DNA of 64,000 nt from Leclercia adecarboxylata (GCF_006171285.1 NZ_CP040889.1:682001-746000), one strand, 5' to 3'. Shown: positions 1 to 10,343, counted from the stretch's first letter. Numbers and translations: made by a program. Notes: generated from the sequence alone by a model not told the origin.

Positions 1-2175
1 GCTGCCGCTGACCTGCAGAGGCAGCGAGACCTGCGACTCGCCCGGCAGGCGTTTAATCACCACTCCCTGACGAATGCCGGAGAGCAGCAGCGGCGCCGGG
101 AAGGCCTGGTTCAGCGGTGGGCAGGCTGTTGACGCAGGCGGAATGCGCGACGATCGCCGCTCCGCCTGGGGCAGCCACGGCTCCAGCGGCAGCGGCCAGA
201 CGTCCACGCTTTTTTCCTGCGCCTGCGGGCAGTCCGCCGCTACCCGTTTGCCGCTATTATCGAGCCAGACCGGGAAACGAATGCCGCGAATGCCCTCCTG
301 CTCCGGCAGGAGCAGCGTCGGCGGCTGGCTTCCTTCAAGCAGCCAGGTCGCGAGCCGACGGCGGCAGTTGCTGTCCCCCTCCGGCAGCGACTGGCCGGCT
401 GGCCAGCAGATCACCCCGCGGCTCACCGATTCAGGGCGCGGATCGCGCGGCAGACGCGCTTCCTCCAGCGCCGAGCGCGACTGCAGTAGATTGTTGACCT
501 GATTCAACACCGGCACGGCGCTGGCAAACCCAAACTGCCCGGCCACCGGGGTGCCGTCCGGCCTGCCGGTCCAGATGCCAATCACGTAGCGCGCGTTCAC
601 CCCTATCGCCCATGCGTCACGATAGCCGTAGCTGGTGCCGGTTTTTACCGCCAGCGGCACCACCTGCGCAAGGGCGCTGTCCGGCAGCGGTTGCGCCTCG
701 TTCGCCAGAATGCGCCGGATGATCCACGCGGATCCCGGCGACAATAAGGGCCGTTCGAGCAGCGGATCTGCTGGCTGTAAACGCAGTTTCCCTGCGCGAC
801 CCTGCCGGGCAAAGGCGCTGTACGCTGCGGCAATGTCCTCCAGACGCGCCCCGGTCCCCCCCAGGATCAGGGAGAGGTTCGGCTGAGCGCCAGCAGGCAG
901 AAGAAGCGGTAATCCGACGTTACGCAGCATCCCGGCAAACTTTTTCGGCCCGTAAGCCTCCAGCACCTGAACGGCGGGCAGGTTCAGGGATCGCACCAGC
1001 GCCTCGCTCATGCTGATCGGACCGTGAAAGCCGCTGTCAAAGTTACCCGGACGGTAATCGCCGGTGCGTCGCGGCACATCCTGCAGCAGCGAGGCCGGGT
1101 GGATCAGCCCGTCATCCATCGCCAGGCCATAGACAAACGGCTTCAGCACCGATCCCGGGGATCGGATCGCGCTGACCATATCCACATGGCTGAAACGGCT
1201 GTCGTCGTTGATGTCCACCGATCCAACCCAGCCGCGCACTTTCATATTGGTATGATCCACGACGATCATCGCCAGCGAACTGCGGGGTGGCAGGCGGGAC
1301 TTCCAGTTCAGGGCCAGCTTTTCCAGCTGGCGCTGCAGCGTGGCATCCAGAGTAGTCACCACTTTGCTGTCCCGGCTTTTGCCCAGCATCATGCGCGAGA
1401 ACAGCGGCGCAAGCTGCGGCATCTGCCGGGGCGCCAGCCAGACGGGTTCTTCCTGCGACTCTTTAACCTGACGCGCAGACCAGACGCTCTGAGAGGCCAT
1501 GCGGTTGAGGACTTTATTGCGCGCCGCCTCGGCACGTTGCGGCCAGCGGTCCGGGCGTAAACGGCTCGGCGCCTGCGGCAATACGGCAAGCAGCGCGGCT
1601 TCGGAGTAACTCAACTGCGCAGGGGATTTTCCCAGATAGGCCCAGCTTGCGGCCCCCACGCCCTGCAGGGTGCCGCCAAACGGGGCGCGATTGAGATAAA
1701 GCGTCAGAATGTCACGTTTTGAGAGGTGCCACTCCAGCTGGAACGCCCGCCAGAGCTGACGGACTTTGCCGCCCAGCGTGCGGGAATGGGGATCCAGCAG
1801 ACGGGCCACCTGCATGGTCAGCGTACTGCCGCCCGAGATCACCTTCCCGGCAATCAGATCCTGCCAGGCAGCGCGCAGTACCGAAAAGGGATTGACGCCC
1901 GGATGATCCCAGAACCAGCGATCTTCATACTGGATCAGCGCCTCAAGATAGCGCGGCGAAACCTCTTCGATGGTGACCGGATAACGCCAGATCCCGTCGC
2001 GATCGGCAAAGCGCCACAGCGGGATGCCTTTTTCGTCCACCACCACGCGAGCCGGATTGACCTCGTGTAACGGCAGCGGCCACAGGCGATCGGCGGCAAC
2101 AACGCCGCCCCAGAGCAGAAGAAGCGCCCCCGCCAGCCACAGCCAGCGGGAGCGTAACAGAGCGCGAACCCGCAC
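1..2175 (-). CDS. pbpC: Penicillin-binding protein 1C, 3' end cut by window
   Basis: Bifunctional class A peptidoglycan synthase of the inner membrane (glycosyltransferase plus transpeptidase fold). The reading frame starts with GTG one base after the yfhM stop and stays open for 725 codons to the window edge; by comparison with the E. coli protein (about 770 residues) roughly 50 C-terminal residues are missing. Visible in order: a short N-terminal hydrophobic anchor, the LWPLPLHEVNPARVVV stretch typical of PbpC, the EDRW glycosyltransferase motif, the transpeptidase SPGSVLKP (SxxK) and KTGTSYG motifs, then the PbpC-specific C-terminal domain. It is co-transcribed behind yfhM, as in E. coli. 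The GTG start is chosen from homology and spacing. Confidence 0.95.
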   Translation of the reverse strand, partial: MRVRALLRSRWLWLAGALLLLWGGVVAADRLWPLPLHEVNPARVVVDEKGIPLWRFADRDGIWRYPVTIEEVSPRYLEALIQYEDRWFWDHPGVNPFSVLRAAWQDLIAGKVISGGSTLTMQVARLLDPHSRTLGGKVRQLWRAFQLEWHLSKRDILTLYLNRAPFGGTLQGVGAASWAYLGKSPAQLSYSEAALLAVLPQAPSRLRPDRWPQRAEAARNKVLNRMASQSVWSARQVKESQEEPVWLAPRQMPQLAPLFSRMMLGKSRDSKVVTTLDATLQRQLEKLALNWKSRLPPRSSLAMIVVDHTNMKVRGWVGSVDINDDSRFSHVDMVSAIRSPGSVLKPFVYGLAMDDGLIHPASLLQDVPRRTGDYRPGNFDSGFHGPISMSEALVRSLNLPAVQVLEAYGPKKFAGMLRNVGLPLLLPAGAQPNLSLILGGTGARLEDIAAAYSAFARQGRAGKLRLQPADPLLERPLLSPGSAWIIRRILANEAQPLPDSALAQVVPLAVKTGTSYGYRDAWAIGVNARYVIGIWTGRPDGTPVAGQFGFASAVPVLNQVNNLLQSRSALEEARLPRDPRPESVSRGVICWPAGQSLPEGDSNCRRRLATWLLEGSQPPTLLLPEQEGIRGIRFPVWLDNSGKRVAADCPQAQEKSVDVWPLPLEPWLPQAERRSSRIPPASTACPPLNQAFPAPLLLSGIRQGVVIKRLPGESQVSLPLQVSGS

Positions 2176-2176
2176 G

Positions 2177-5100
2177 TTACGGAACGACAATCAGCGGGCC
2201 GCTGGCCGCACCTGTTGCCCGCCACTGCGGTACGTACATCGATTCCACCATCGGCACAGGCACCGCGTAGGTTCCCGGCGTAACGGCGCGCGCCAGATAG
2301 ACCAGCGTCACCGGCTGGCCTTCATTGACCGGTACGGCGGCGACAAAGCGGTCGTCGCGGAACTCCATATGCTGGATATCGGCCTGCTGCATCTGGCTGA
2401 GCAGGTTTTGTACCTCACTGCCGCTCTCCTGCAGGCTGGCGCTGCTGCTGGCGAGGTTCTGGTTTTCCAGCTCCAGCCCCGCAGGCAGCAGATCCACCAC
2501 CAGCGCATCCGGCACGCTCTGGGTGGCAGTGACGTTCAGCCAGACCAGCACCAGCTCGCCGCTTTTCAGGGAGGAGAGCGACTTGCTGCTGCCATCGGTT
2601 GCCAGGATCTGGCGCTCAATTTTCAGCACGTTCGAGGCAGGCTGTGGGGCGTACTGCGGATAGCCGCTGCTGTCCAGACGCAACCACAGCGGCGCGGTAC
2701 CGGTGTTAGTCACCTGCAGCGCCGCCAGCTGGTCGGCATTGAGGTTTTGCACCTGCGGTTTATCGCCCTGAATGTTGCCTTCCTTAACCGACGTGGTGGC
2801 CTGCCAGGCTCCGGAGAGCGTCTGCAGGGAACGTCCCGCCAGGAAGAGGGAATTACTCTCCTGGGTCGAGAGCCAGCGCTGGCTGAAAGCCTGCTGGGAA
2901 AGCACGTTCAGCAGCGCGTTCTGGGCATCCGGCAACAGTTTGTACTCTTCCAGCAGGCTGAGCATCATCGCGTTGTCGCGAAGCGGGCTGCCGTAATCGG
3001 CCAGCCAGTTTTGCGTCTCGCTGCGCGGCGTTTTGATGGCCAGATCCAGCGCCTGCTGGCTGCGCGGCGCATCGCCCATCAGCTTCAGCGCCATCCCCAG
3101 CTGCATCAGCGGCAGGCCTGATTTGGCCTGGGCATGACGCTCCCAGATTTCGCGCAGCGCGCCCAGCGGAGCTTTCTGCTGGCGCGCCAGCACCAGCGCG
3201 GCATAAGCCTGAACGGCGAACTTGCTGCCCTGGGTATCTTCGCTGTAACGAATCGCCATCATGCCCGGATCCTGCAGGTAGCGCAGCAGGCGGTTGTTGG
3301 CATTGGTGATGGCATCAGCCGGTACGCTGTAACCCTGCTCCCCTGCCCGCACCAGGAAATCGGTGACGTAGGCAGTGAGCCAGTACTCTTCCGGGCCATT
3401 TTTATCCCACAGGGCAAAACCGCCATCGTCGCGCTGCATCTGCAGCAGGCGGGAGATGCCGATCTCAATGGCCGCCCGACGCTTGTCGTCACTGTCGCCC
3501 TTGATGCCCAACGCATTCAACTGGGCGGCATTGGTATAGAGGGACGGGAACAGGCCGCTGGTGGTCTGTTCCAGACAGCCATACGGATATGCCTGCAGCT
3601 CGCGGATGTAACGGGCCAGGTTAAGCGGCGGCTTGCCGCTGAGCATAAGCTGTCCCTGTAGCGTCAGCGGGGAGAAATTAGCGAGCTGTTCGGTCGGTAC
3701 ATGCCAGCTTTCACCCGGATTAAGCATCGTGCCGGTATTCACCGTCTGCGCCGGGAACGCCGGGCGCACGCCGATTTTCCAGCTCTTCTGCTGCGGGGCA
3801 AAGGTTTCGCCTGGAAGCATCAGCCCGCTTACCTGGGCGGCGATTTCGCCCTCGCCGTAGCCGTCCAGCGCCCGCACCGGAATAAACAGCGTATAGCGTT
3901 CACCCGCGCCCAGCTGGATCGGCTGCGGTTGGGCACCTTCCAGCGCCAGGTTGCCGCCCGCGGTCAGGGCTACGTTCAGGGTCTGCGGACGATCGGTGAG
4001 GTTGGTCAGATCCAGCGTCAGCCTTGCGTTATCGCCGCTGGCAAGGAAGCGCGGCGTGTTCAGCTCGGTGATAACGGGTGCTGCGACGATGATTTTGCTC
4101 TCGCTGCTGCCGAAATCGTCATCGGTCCAGGCCTGGGCCATCAGACGCAGCTCGCCGTTAAAGTCGCCAATCGGTAACGAGACGGTGCCCTCCCCGTTGG
4201 CATCCAGCTCTACCGGCTGCGCCTGCTGGGCGATAATGGTGACATGGTTAACCGGCGGTTTGCCGCCACGCTTAAGTTCATCGCCATCGCCGCCAAAACG
4301 CAGCGACGCCAGACGGCCCTGGCCCTCAATCACCTGGCCGTAGATATCGTAGATGTCCGCGCCATAGCGCTTCTGACCAAAGAAGGCCTGCCACGGATCG
4401 GGGGTAACGTAATCGGTAATGTTCAGCACACCGCTGTCCACCGCCGAGACCAGTACGTTGACTTTTTGCGGAGCCGCACCCTCCTTAACGCTGGCTTTTA
4501 CTTTCACCGCCAGCGTCTGGTTTGGGCGCATTTTTGGCGGGTTTTCCAGGGCGATGCTCAGGCGACGACTTTCGTCGCCCATCGGCAGGTGCAGCAAGCC
4601 TACCGCACGTTTTGGCGTGGCTGATTTGGATTTATCGCCAGGGCGGACCACCAGCGTGGAGAGGTACAGATCGTGGCGTTTCCAGGCTTTATCCACCGGG
4701 ATCGTCATATCCAGCCCCTCGGCAGGCACGTCGATCTCTTTCCACCACAACGGCCCTTCACTGGATTCGATCATCGCGTAGCCTTTACCTGCCGCCGGTG
4801 CGGCAATGTGCAGCTTAATGGTGTCCCCAGGCTGATAGGCCGGTTTATCCAGCTTCATGGTGACGCGGTCCGGACGCGCCGCGCCGGAGCCGTCGCTGTT
4901 GTCCTGCCAGCTGTAACCTGCCCAGAAGCGAACGCTGCTGACTGCATCGTCAGGGGCTTTAACCTCCAGACGATAGGAGCCCCACTCCACCGGGAAGCTC
5001 ACTTTCCCGGTTTCGTCCGCGGCCAGATCCAGCGCCTGCTCGCCTTCAATCAGATCTTTTTGATCAAACTGGGACTGCCAGCCCTCGCTTTCCGACCAGT

Positions 5101-7135
5101 TCCAGGAGTAGTCCCGACGCTCGCGGATCAGGCGAACCTGCAGGCCGGAGACCGCTTTTTTCGCTCCGCTGGCATCGGCATAAACGATATCGAACCCGGC
5201 CTGGCTGTTCTCCTCAACAATCGGCTGGTTGACGGTGGTGTCGGTGCGGTAGTCATAGACCGCTTTGCTGGCGAACTGCGGACGGATGCCCGGCAGGGTT
5301 GCCGCTGGCCAGACCGCCTGCTCCGCTCTGCGGGTCACCGGACGTCCGCCGGACTCCAGCAGGCTGGCCTGCAAAATTACCTGCAGCGGAGAGTGCGTCT
5401 CTTTCCACTGGCTTTCGCTGGTCACCTGCCCGCGCCCCTCCTCATTGAGGGTGAGCTGCACTTCATCCAGGCTACGGCTCAGGTTCTCTTCGGCGATGTC
5501 GCCAAACTGGAAGCCCGGCAGTGCGGCCACGGCCTCACGCAGCGGACGCAAGAACATCTGCCCCTGCAGGCTGTTGCCGTTGGCAGGGGCGCCGTACAGG
5601 TAATACCCCGTCACGTCGAAGGCGATGTCATCCTGCGGCGCGACTGGCGCTTTTTGCCCGGCGATATTCAGCGCCATGCGTTCCGGCATAAAGTCTTCGA
5701 CGTGGAAATCCCACATCCGCTGCTGGTTATCGCCGGTGCTGGCGCGCACGTGCCACATTCCGGTCTGCGCCCCGCTATCCAGCTGGTAGTTAAAACGATA
5801 GAGGCCGTTTTCCGGCTGGCTGACCACCGTGCGGGCTACCTGGCCGTCCGGGCGCAGCACCTCCAGCTTCACGGGCTGGTCGGGCAGCGGCTTGCCGTCG
5901 CTGTCGCGCAGCAGGCCGTTAAGGATCAGCGTTTCGCCCGGGCGATAGAGATCGCGCGGACCAAACATAAAGAATTGTTTACTGAAGCCCGGCGCGCCGG
6001 AGATGGCGAACTCCGCCAGATCCAGCGCCGGGAGCGTTAAATCCAGCATCGTGGTCTGCCCGTCTTTACGGGCGAGGAGCAGCGCCGCCTCTTTATCGGT
6101 CTGCAGCGTCGCGTGGCCGTCGGCGTCGCTGGTGGCCTGGGCCAGCGTCTGCCCTTTATCGTTCAGCAGCTGTACCTCAATGGCCGATTGCGCCGCGCCA
6201 TTCTCCAGGCTCTGGGTAAAGATATCCAGCCGGTTATGGTAGCGGTGCGCGGAAAGGCCAATATCGCTGAGGGTAAAGAGCGTGGCGGCGTTGCTGTAGT
6301 TATAGTGCCCGGCCTGATTCATCACCGCGATGTAGACCCCCGCCTGCTGTAACGGCTTGATGTCCGCCAGCGGCAGGAGCAGTTTTTCCCGCGTGTTTCG
6401 CGCCGGGTTCAGGTCGAAGCGGCCGGTATAGACCAGCTCGGCCATCTTCAGCAGATTGTCGGATTCCCAGTTGGTGAGCGAGCTGCGGTACTCCCACTGG
6501 CTGACGAAGGCGGCCAGCGATTCCGGTTTGATGCGGTAGAAATTCACATCAACGTTATTGACGTTCAGCGCCATTACCGGCAGCCCTTCGACGACCTTGC
6601 CTGGCAGCAGCGAGCCGCGGCTGGCGAAGCCCACGCTCGGCTCTATATCGCGGGTGGTAATGGTTTTTTCGATGTCGCTGCCGAGGGTGGCTTTATTCAG
6701 CCCGAGCAGCGCACTTTCGACGGTGACCACCAGGTTGCGATTTGGCTCCAGGTGACGCAGGCGCAGCTCTTTCAGGTTAGGCGCCAGCTCCCATGCGCCG
6801 TCGATCTTGCCGCTTTTTTTATCGACCACGTGAACCGCGCGGGCGAAGTCCTGGGCGGGTTCGAGGGGAACGGAGAAGGTCAGCACCAGGGCAGCGGCAC
6901 CGTCCAGCTGAACTTCAGACGCATCCAACAGGGTCAGCGCTTTGCCCTGACTTTGTGTCGCCAGTTTTTCCAGCGTGGCGCTGTCAGGTTTTGCCGGTAC
7001 AGCCGGTTGCGTGGTGGAAGTAGCCGCCGCGGCGGGGGCCTGTGGTTTGGGCATATCGTCGCTGTTGTCACAGCCGATAAGCGCAAGTGAAGTGAGCAGC
7101 GCTAATGAAAGTGCAGCGAAGCGAAACGGTTTCAT
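2177..7135 (-). CDS. yfhM: Alpha-2-macroglobulin family lipoprotein YfhM (ECAM)
   Basis: A 1652-residue periplasmic protease trap, a bacterial relative of eukaryotic alpha-2-macroglobulin, thought to guard the cell together with PbpC when the envelope is breached. The N-terminus is a lipoprotein signal peptide ending in the lipobox LIGC (Cys22), followed by Asn-containing linker and a Pro/Ala-rich stretch. The bait-and-thioester architecture is intact: the thioester motif GCLEQ has its reactive Cys at residue 1187. Length matches E. coli YfhM within one residue. The gene reads directly into pbpC with one base between stop and start, so the two are translationally linked. Confidence 0.96.
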   Translation of the reverse strand: MKPFRFAALSLALLTSLALIGCDNSDDMPKPQAPAAAATSTTQPAVPAKPDSATLEKLATQSQGKALTLLDASEVQLDGAAALVLTFSVPLEPAQDFARAVHVVDKKSGKIDGAWELAPNLKELRLRHLEPNRNLVVTVESALLGLNKATLGSDIEKTITTRDIEPSVGFASRGSLLPGKVVEGLPVMALNVNNVDVNFYRIKPESLAAFVSQWEYRSSLTNWESDNLLKMAELVYTGRFDLNPARNTREKLLLPLADIKPLQQAGVYIAVMNQAGHYNYSNAATLFTLSDIGLSAHRYHNRLDIFTQSLENGAAQSAIEVQLLNDKGQTLAQATSDADGHATLQTDKEAALLLARKDGQTTMLDLTLPALDLAEFAISGAPGFSKQFFMFGPRDLYRPGETLILNGLLRDSDGKPLPDQPVKLEVLRPDGQVARTVVSQPENGLYRFNYQLDSGAQTGMWHVRASTGDNQQRMWDFHVEDFMPERMALNIAGQKAPVAPQDDIAFDVTGYYLYGAPANGNSLQGQMFLRPLREAVAALPGFQFGDIAEENLSRSLDEVQLTLNEEGRGQVTSESQWKETHSPLQVILQASLLESGGRPVTRRAEQAVWPAATLPGIRPQFASKAVYDYRTDTTVNQPIVEENSQAGFDIVYADASGAKKAVSGLQVRLIRERRDYSWNWSESEGWQSQFDQKDLIEGEQALDLAADETGKVSFPVEWGSYRLEVKAPDDAVSSVRFWAGYSWQDNSDGSGAARPDRVTMKLDKPAYQPGDTIKLHIAAPAAGKGYAMIESSEGPLWWKEIDVPAEGLDMTIPVDKAWKRHDLYLSTLVVRPGDKSKSATPKRAVGLLHLPMGDESRRLSIALENPPKMRPNQTLAVKVKASVKEGAAPQKVNVLVSAVDSGVLNITDYVTPDPWQAFFGQKRYGADIYDIYGQVIEGQGRLASLRFGGDGDELKRGGKPPVNHVTIIAQQAQPVELDANGEGTVSLPIGDFNGELRLMAQAWTDDDFGSSESKIIVAAPVITELNTPRFLASGDNARLTLDLTNLTDRPQTLNVALTAGGNLALEGAQPQPIQLGAGERYTLFIPVRALDGYGEGEIAAQVSGLMLPGETFAPQQKSWKIGVRPAFPAQTVNTGTMLNPGESWHVPTEQLANFSPLTLQGQLMLSGKPPLNLARYIRELQAYPYGCLEQTTSGLFPSLYTNAAQLNALGIKGDSDDKRRAAIEIGISRLLQMQRDDGGFALWDKNGPEEYWLTAYVTDFLVRAGEQGYSVPADAITNANNRLLRYLQDPGMMAIRYSEDTQGSKFAVQAYAALVLARQQKAPLGALREIWERHAQAKSGLPLMQLGMALKLMGDAPRSQQALDLAIKTPRSETQNWLADYGSPLRDNAMMLSLLEEYKLLPDAQNALLNVLSQQAFSQRWLSTQESNSLFLAGRSLQTLSGAWQATTSVKEGNIQGDKPQVQNLNADQLAALQVTNTGTAPLWLRLDSSGYPQYAPQPASNVLKIERQILATDGSSKSLSSLKSGELVLVWLNVTATQSVPDALVVDLLPAGLELENQNLASSSASLQESGSEVQNLLSQMQQADIQHMEFRDDRFVAAVPVNEGQPVTLVYLARAVTPGTYAVPVPMVESMYVPQWRATGAASGPLIVVP

Positions 7136-7419
7136 CCTTTATCCCTGGCCTCGCGGGCCTGTTGGTCGACGTCGGGTTAATTATTATCCGCAAGTTTCAT
7201 TAATACAAAAGCATTGATTCCAATTCTGGATAACGCCTCGCAAAGTCATGATTCGCGAAAAAATCCGGCTGTTACGGCGATCACAGCGCGTAACGTTACA
7301 TGTAACCTTTTACGTCATTTGTTTTTAAAACAATAAGATAGCTGGATAAACAAGCGCTTACCCTGCTAGTTTTATTATCAGACGCACCCTGAGTGCGCGG
7401 TTCAATAAGAGAGAACGTT
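7136..7419. promoter_or_regulatory. Divergent control region between yfhM and aglA
   Basis: This 284-bp gap separates the two divergent operons. Besides a CRP-like site (listed separately) it holds three inverted repeats: overlapping GTAACGTTAC and GTTACATGTAAC at 7290-7306, and TTGTTTTTAAAACAA at 7319-7333, a perfect 7-1-7 palindrome. Their position upstream of the PTS gene makes them candidate operators for the RpiR-type regulator at 12328, but that link is inference. The aglA ribosome binding site (GAGAGA) lies at 7409-7414. Confidence 0.45.
7270..7285. promoter_or_regulatory. Candidate CRP-cAMP site for aglAB
   Basis: TGTTA-N6-TCACA matches the CRP half-sites TGTGA-N6-TCACA with one mismatch. 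It lies 135-150 bp before the aglA start codon, a plausible distance for catabolite control of a PTS sugar operon. Seen only as a motif match; the promoter itself was not pinned down. Confidence 0.4.
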
Positions 7420-8964
7420 ATGAAACGAGCCGTGAACGCCCTACAAAATTTCGGAAAATCATTATACGGTCCGGTACTCATCCTGCCGATTGTCGGTCTG
7501 TTTATCGCCTTTGGGAATGTGCTGGGTAACGGCGCTCTTGCCGGGTATCTGCCGTTCCTCGGCCATCCGCTGATCCAGAGCATCGGCCAGTTGATCGCTA
7601 AATCCGCCGTCTCGGTGCTGGTTAACCTGGCGCTGGTGTTCGCCGTGGGGATCCCCATTGGTCTGGCGACCCGTGACAAGGGTTACGCGGCGCTGATTGG
7701 CCTGGTGACATTCGTGGTGTTTATCAACGCCATGAACGTCACGCTGCAGCTGCAGGGCGCGCTGGCACCCGCGGACCAGATGAAAGCCGCCGGGCAGAGC
7801 ATGGTGCTGGGGGTGCAGGTACTGGAGATGGGCGTGTTCGCCGGGATCCTCACCGGCGCGCTGTCGGGTTACCTCTATAACAAATACTCCGGCGTGCAGT
7901 TTAACGGCGCGATGGCGATCTACTCCGGTCACTGCTTTGTCGCCATCATCATGCTGCCGGTCTCGATGCTGCTGGGCGTGGTGATGAGCGAGCTGTGGCC
8001 GTTCGCCCAGGACGGTATCAGCGCTGCGGCTTTAGCCATCAAAGGGGCCGGGCCGTTTGGCGTCGCGGTTTACGGCTTCCTGGAGCGCATCCTGGTGCCA
8101 ACCGGCCTGCATCATCTGGTCTATACCCCGTTCCTCTATACCGAACTGGGCGGGACCCAGGAGGTGTGCGGCGCCACCTATCAGGGCGCGCGTAACATCT
8201 ACTTTGCCGAGATGGCCTGCCCTGACGTGAAGCAGCTCAGCAGCACCGTCGTTTGGGATGCCCGTGGGATTAGTAAAATGTTTGGCCTGCCTGCCGCCGC
8301 GCTGGCGATGTATGTCACCGCGAAACCGGAGCGTAAAGCCGCAGCGAAAGCCATTCTGATCCCGGCGGCGCTGACCTCGTTCCTGGTGGGCGTTACCGAG
8401 CCGATTGAGTTCTCCTTCCTGTTCGTTGCCCCGCTGCTGTTCGTGGTGCACGCGGTGCTGACCGGGATTGGCATGATGCTCTTCTACCTGCTCGGCGTTC
8501 ACGCCATCGGCGCTAACGGCATTATCGATTTCGTTCTCTACAACCTGCCGCTGGGTACGGAGAAGTCCAACTGGCCGATGTACATCCTGGTCGGGCTGAT
8601 CATGTTCACCCTCTACTTCGTTATCTTCCGCTTCCTGATCCTGCATTTCCGTATGAAGACGCCGGGGCGCGAGGAAGAAGATCAGGAGACGCGTCTGTAC
8701 AGCAAGCAGGAGTATCAGGCGAAAGGCAGCAACGACGGCTTAGGCGAGGCGATCATCGTCGGCCTCGGCGGGCGCGACAATATTGATGTGGTGGATAACT
8801 GCTACACCCGTCTGCGCGTCACGGTTAAGGATGTCGCCATCATCGACGAGCCACGGCTCAAGGCGACAGGCGCGAAAGGCGTCATCAAGCAAGGCAATAA
8901 CGTTCAGGTGGTCTACGGGCTGCATGTCAAAAAAATGCGAGAAGCGGTCGAGACGATTCTCTGA
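7420..8964 (+). CDS. aglA: PTS alpha-glucoside-specific EIICB component
   Basis: Membrane permease that imports and phosphorylates an alpha-glucoside (maltose-type disaccharides or sucrose isomers). It has 514 residues: an N-terminal EIIC domain of hydrophobic segments (about residues 15-415) followed by a C-terminal EIIB domain with the phospho-acceptor Cys461 in the motif NCYTRLR. There is no EIIA domain, so phosphate must come from a separate EIIA such as EIIA-Glc. The ATG at 7420 has a good ribosome binding site; a GTG at 7393 in frame is less likely. It is followed 11 bp later by the phospho-alpha-glucosidase gene. The symbol follows Klebsiella usage; GlvC or MalX-like permeases are relatives, so substrate range is not certain. 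Confidence 0.85.
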   Translation: MKRAVNALQNFGKSLYGPVLILPIVGLFIAFGNVLGNGALAGYLPFLGHPLIQSIGQLIAKSAVSVLVNLALVFAVGIPIGLATRDKGYAALIGLVTFVVFINAMNVTLQLQGALAPADQMKAAGQSMVLGVQVLEMGVFAGILTGALSGYLYNKYSGVQFNGAMAIYSGHCFVAIIMLPVSMLLGVVMSELWPFAQDGISAAALAIKGAGPFGVAVYGFLERILVPTGLHHLVYTPFLYTELGGTQEVCGATYQGARNIYFAEMACPDVKQLSSTVVWDARGISKMFGLPAAALAMYVTAKPERKAAAKAILIPAALTSFLVGVTEPIEFSFLFVAPLLFVVHAVLTGIGMMLFYLLGVHAIGANGIIDFVLYNLPLGTEKSNWPMYILVGLIMFTLYFVIFRFLILHFRMKTPGREEEDQETRLYSKQEYQAKGSNDGLGEAIIVGLGGRDNIDVVDNCYTRLRVTVKDVAIIDEPRLKATGAKGVIKQGNNVQVVYGLHVKKMREAVETIL

Positions 8965-8975
8965 AGGAGACAACT

Positions 8976-10343
8976 ATGTTTACACCCCCATTTATTCTCT
9001 CTATCGCCGGTGGCGGCAGCACCTACACGCCAGGGATTGTGAAAAGCCTGATGGTGCGACTGGAAGATTTCCCGCTGGCGGAAATTCGCCTCTACGACAT
9101 CGATGCCGGGCGGCAGGACACCATCGCCCCGGTGGTGGAGAAGGTGATCCGCGATCACAGCCAGAGCATCAAATTTACCGTCACCAGCGATCCGGAAGTG
9201 GCCTTCAGCGGGGCCCATTTCGTCTTCGCCCAGATGCGCGTCGGCCAGTACAAAATGCGAGAGCAGGATGAGAAGATCCCTCTGCGCCACGGCGTGGTCG
9301 GCCAGGAGACCTGTGGCCCGGGCGGGCTGGCGTATGGCTTACGTACTATTCTGCCGATGGTTGAGCTGATCGACATGGTCGGGCGCTACGCCCACGAAAA
9401 AGCGTGGATCGTGAACTATTCCAACCCGGCGGCCATCGTCGCTGAAGGGGTGCGCCGCCTGCGTCCGGACGCCCGGGTGCTGAACATCTGCGATATGCCG
9501 GTTGCGGCAATGCGTAACATGGGGGCCATTCTCGGCGTGGATCGCCACAAGCTGGAGGTGGATTACTTCGGCCTGAACCACTTCGGCTGGTTTACCCGCG
9601 TGCTGGTGGATGGCGAGGACAAACTGCCGGAGCTGCGTCGCCATATCGCTAAATTTGGCCTGCTGACGGAAGACGCGGCCAAAACCGACCCGCAGCACTC
9701 GGATCCGTCATGGGTGAAAACCTGGCGCAACATCAAGCCGATTATGGATAACTTCCCGGAGTATCTGCCGAACCCGTATCTGCAGTACTACCTGATGCCA
9801 AACCAGATCGTGGAACATCAGAACCCGGACTATACCCGCGCCAATGAAGTGATGAACGGTCGCGAGAAAAAGCTGTTTGCCGCCGCTGAAGAGTATAAGC
9901 GTACCGGGATCCTGCCGGACGCCTTCCACGTGGGCGTCCACGGCGAGTTTATCGTTGAGGTGGCCCGTTCGCTGGCGTTTAACCTGCGCCAGCGCCATCT
10001 GGTGATGGTGGAAAACCAGGGGGCAATCGTCAACCTGCCGTACGACGCGGTGGTGGAAGTGCCGGCCTATATCACCAGCGAAGGCCCGGAACCGATCCGC
10101 ATCGGCCAGGTGCCGCTGTTCCACCAGACCCTGCTGCAACAGCAGCTGGCATCGGAACAACTGCTGGTGGAAGCCACCATCGAAGGCAGCTACGAAAAAG
10201 CGTTGCAGGCGTTCACCCTGAACCGCACCGTGCCGACCATGGAGCACGCCAAAGCGATTCTGGATGAAATGATTGAGGCTAACCGTGAATACTGGCCTGC
10301 GCTGCAGAAAGCGTGGCAGGACGGAGAAGCGGTGAAAAAATAA
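8976..10343 (+). CDS. aglB: 6-phospho-alpha-glucosidase, glycoside hydrolase family 4
   Basis: Cytoplasmic enzyme that splits the 6-phosphorylated disaccharide delivered by the PTS, using NAD+ and a divalent metal. In 455 residues it shows the dinucleotide-binding GGGST motif near residue 12, the CDMP signature (Cys172) that marks alpha-glucosidases within GH4 (beta-specific members carry CN-V-P), and the metal-binding NHFGW motif (His202). A strong AGGAGA lies 5 bp before the ATG. It forms an operon with aglA, and a hairpin terminator follows. GlvA and MalA are related enzymes with the same activity. Confidence 0.92.
   Translation: MFTPPFILSIAGGGSTYTPGIVKSLMVRLEDFPLAEIRLYDIDAGRQDTIAPVVEKVIRDHSQSIKFTVTSDPEVAFSGAHFVFAQMRVGQYKMREQDEKIPLRHGVVGQETCGPGGLAYGLRTILPMVELIDMVGRYAHEKAWIVNYSNPAAIVAEGVRRLRPDARVLNICDMPVAAMRNMGAILGVDRHKLEVDYFGLNHFGWFTRVLVDGEDKLPELRRHIAKFGLLTEDAAKTDPQHSDPSWVKTWRNIKPIMDNFPEYLPNPYLQYYLMPNQIVEHQNPDYTRANEVMNGREKKLFAAAEEYKRTGILPDAFHVGVHGEFIVEVARSLAFNLRQRHLVMVENQGAIVNLPYDAVVEVPAYITSEGPEPIRIGQVPLFHQTLLQQQLASEQLLVEATIEGSYEKALQAFTLNRTVPTMEHAKAILDEMIEANREYWPALQKAWQDGEAVKK

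Noticed and set aside
4673..6040. Open frame of 455 codons on the plus strand
   Set aside because: Antisense to yfhM; yfhM is complete and its domains are recognisable.
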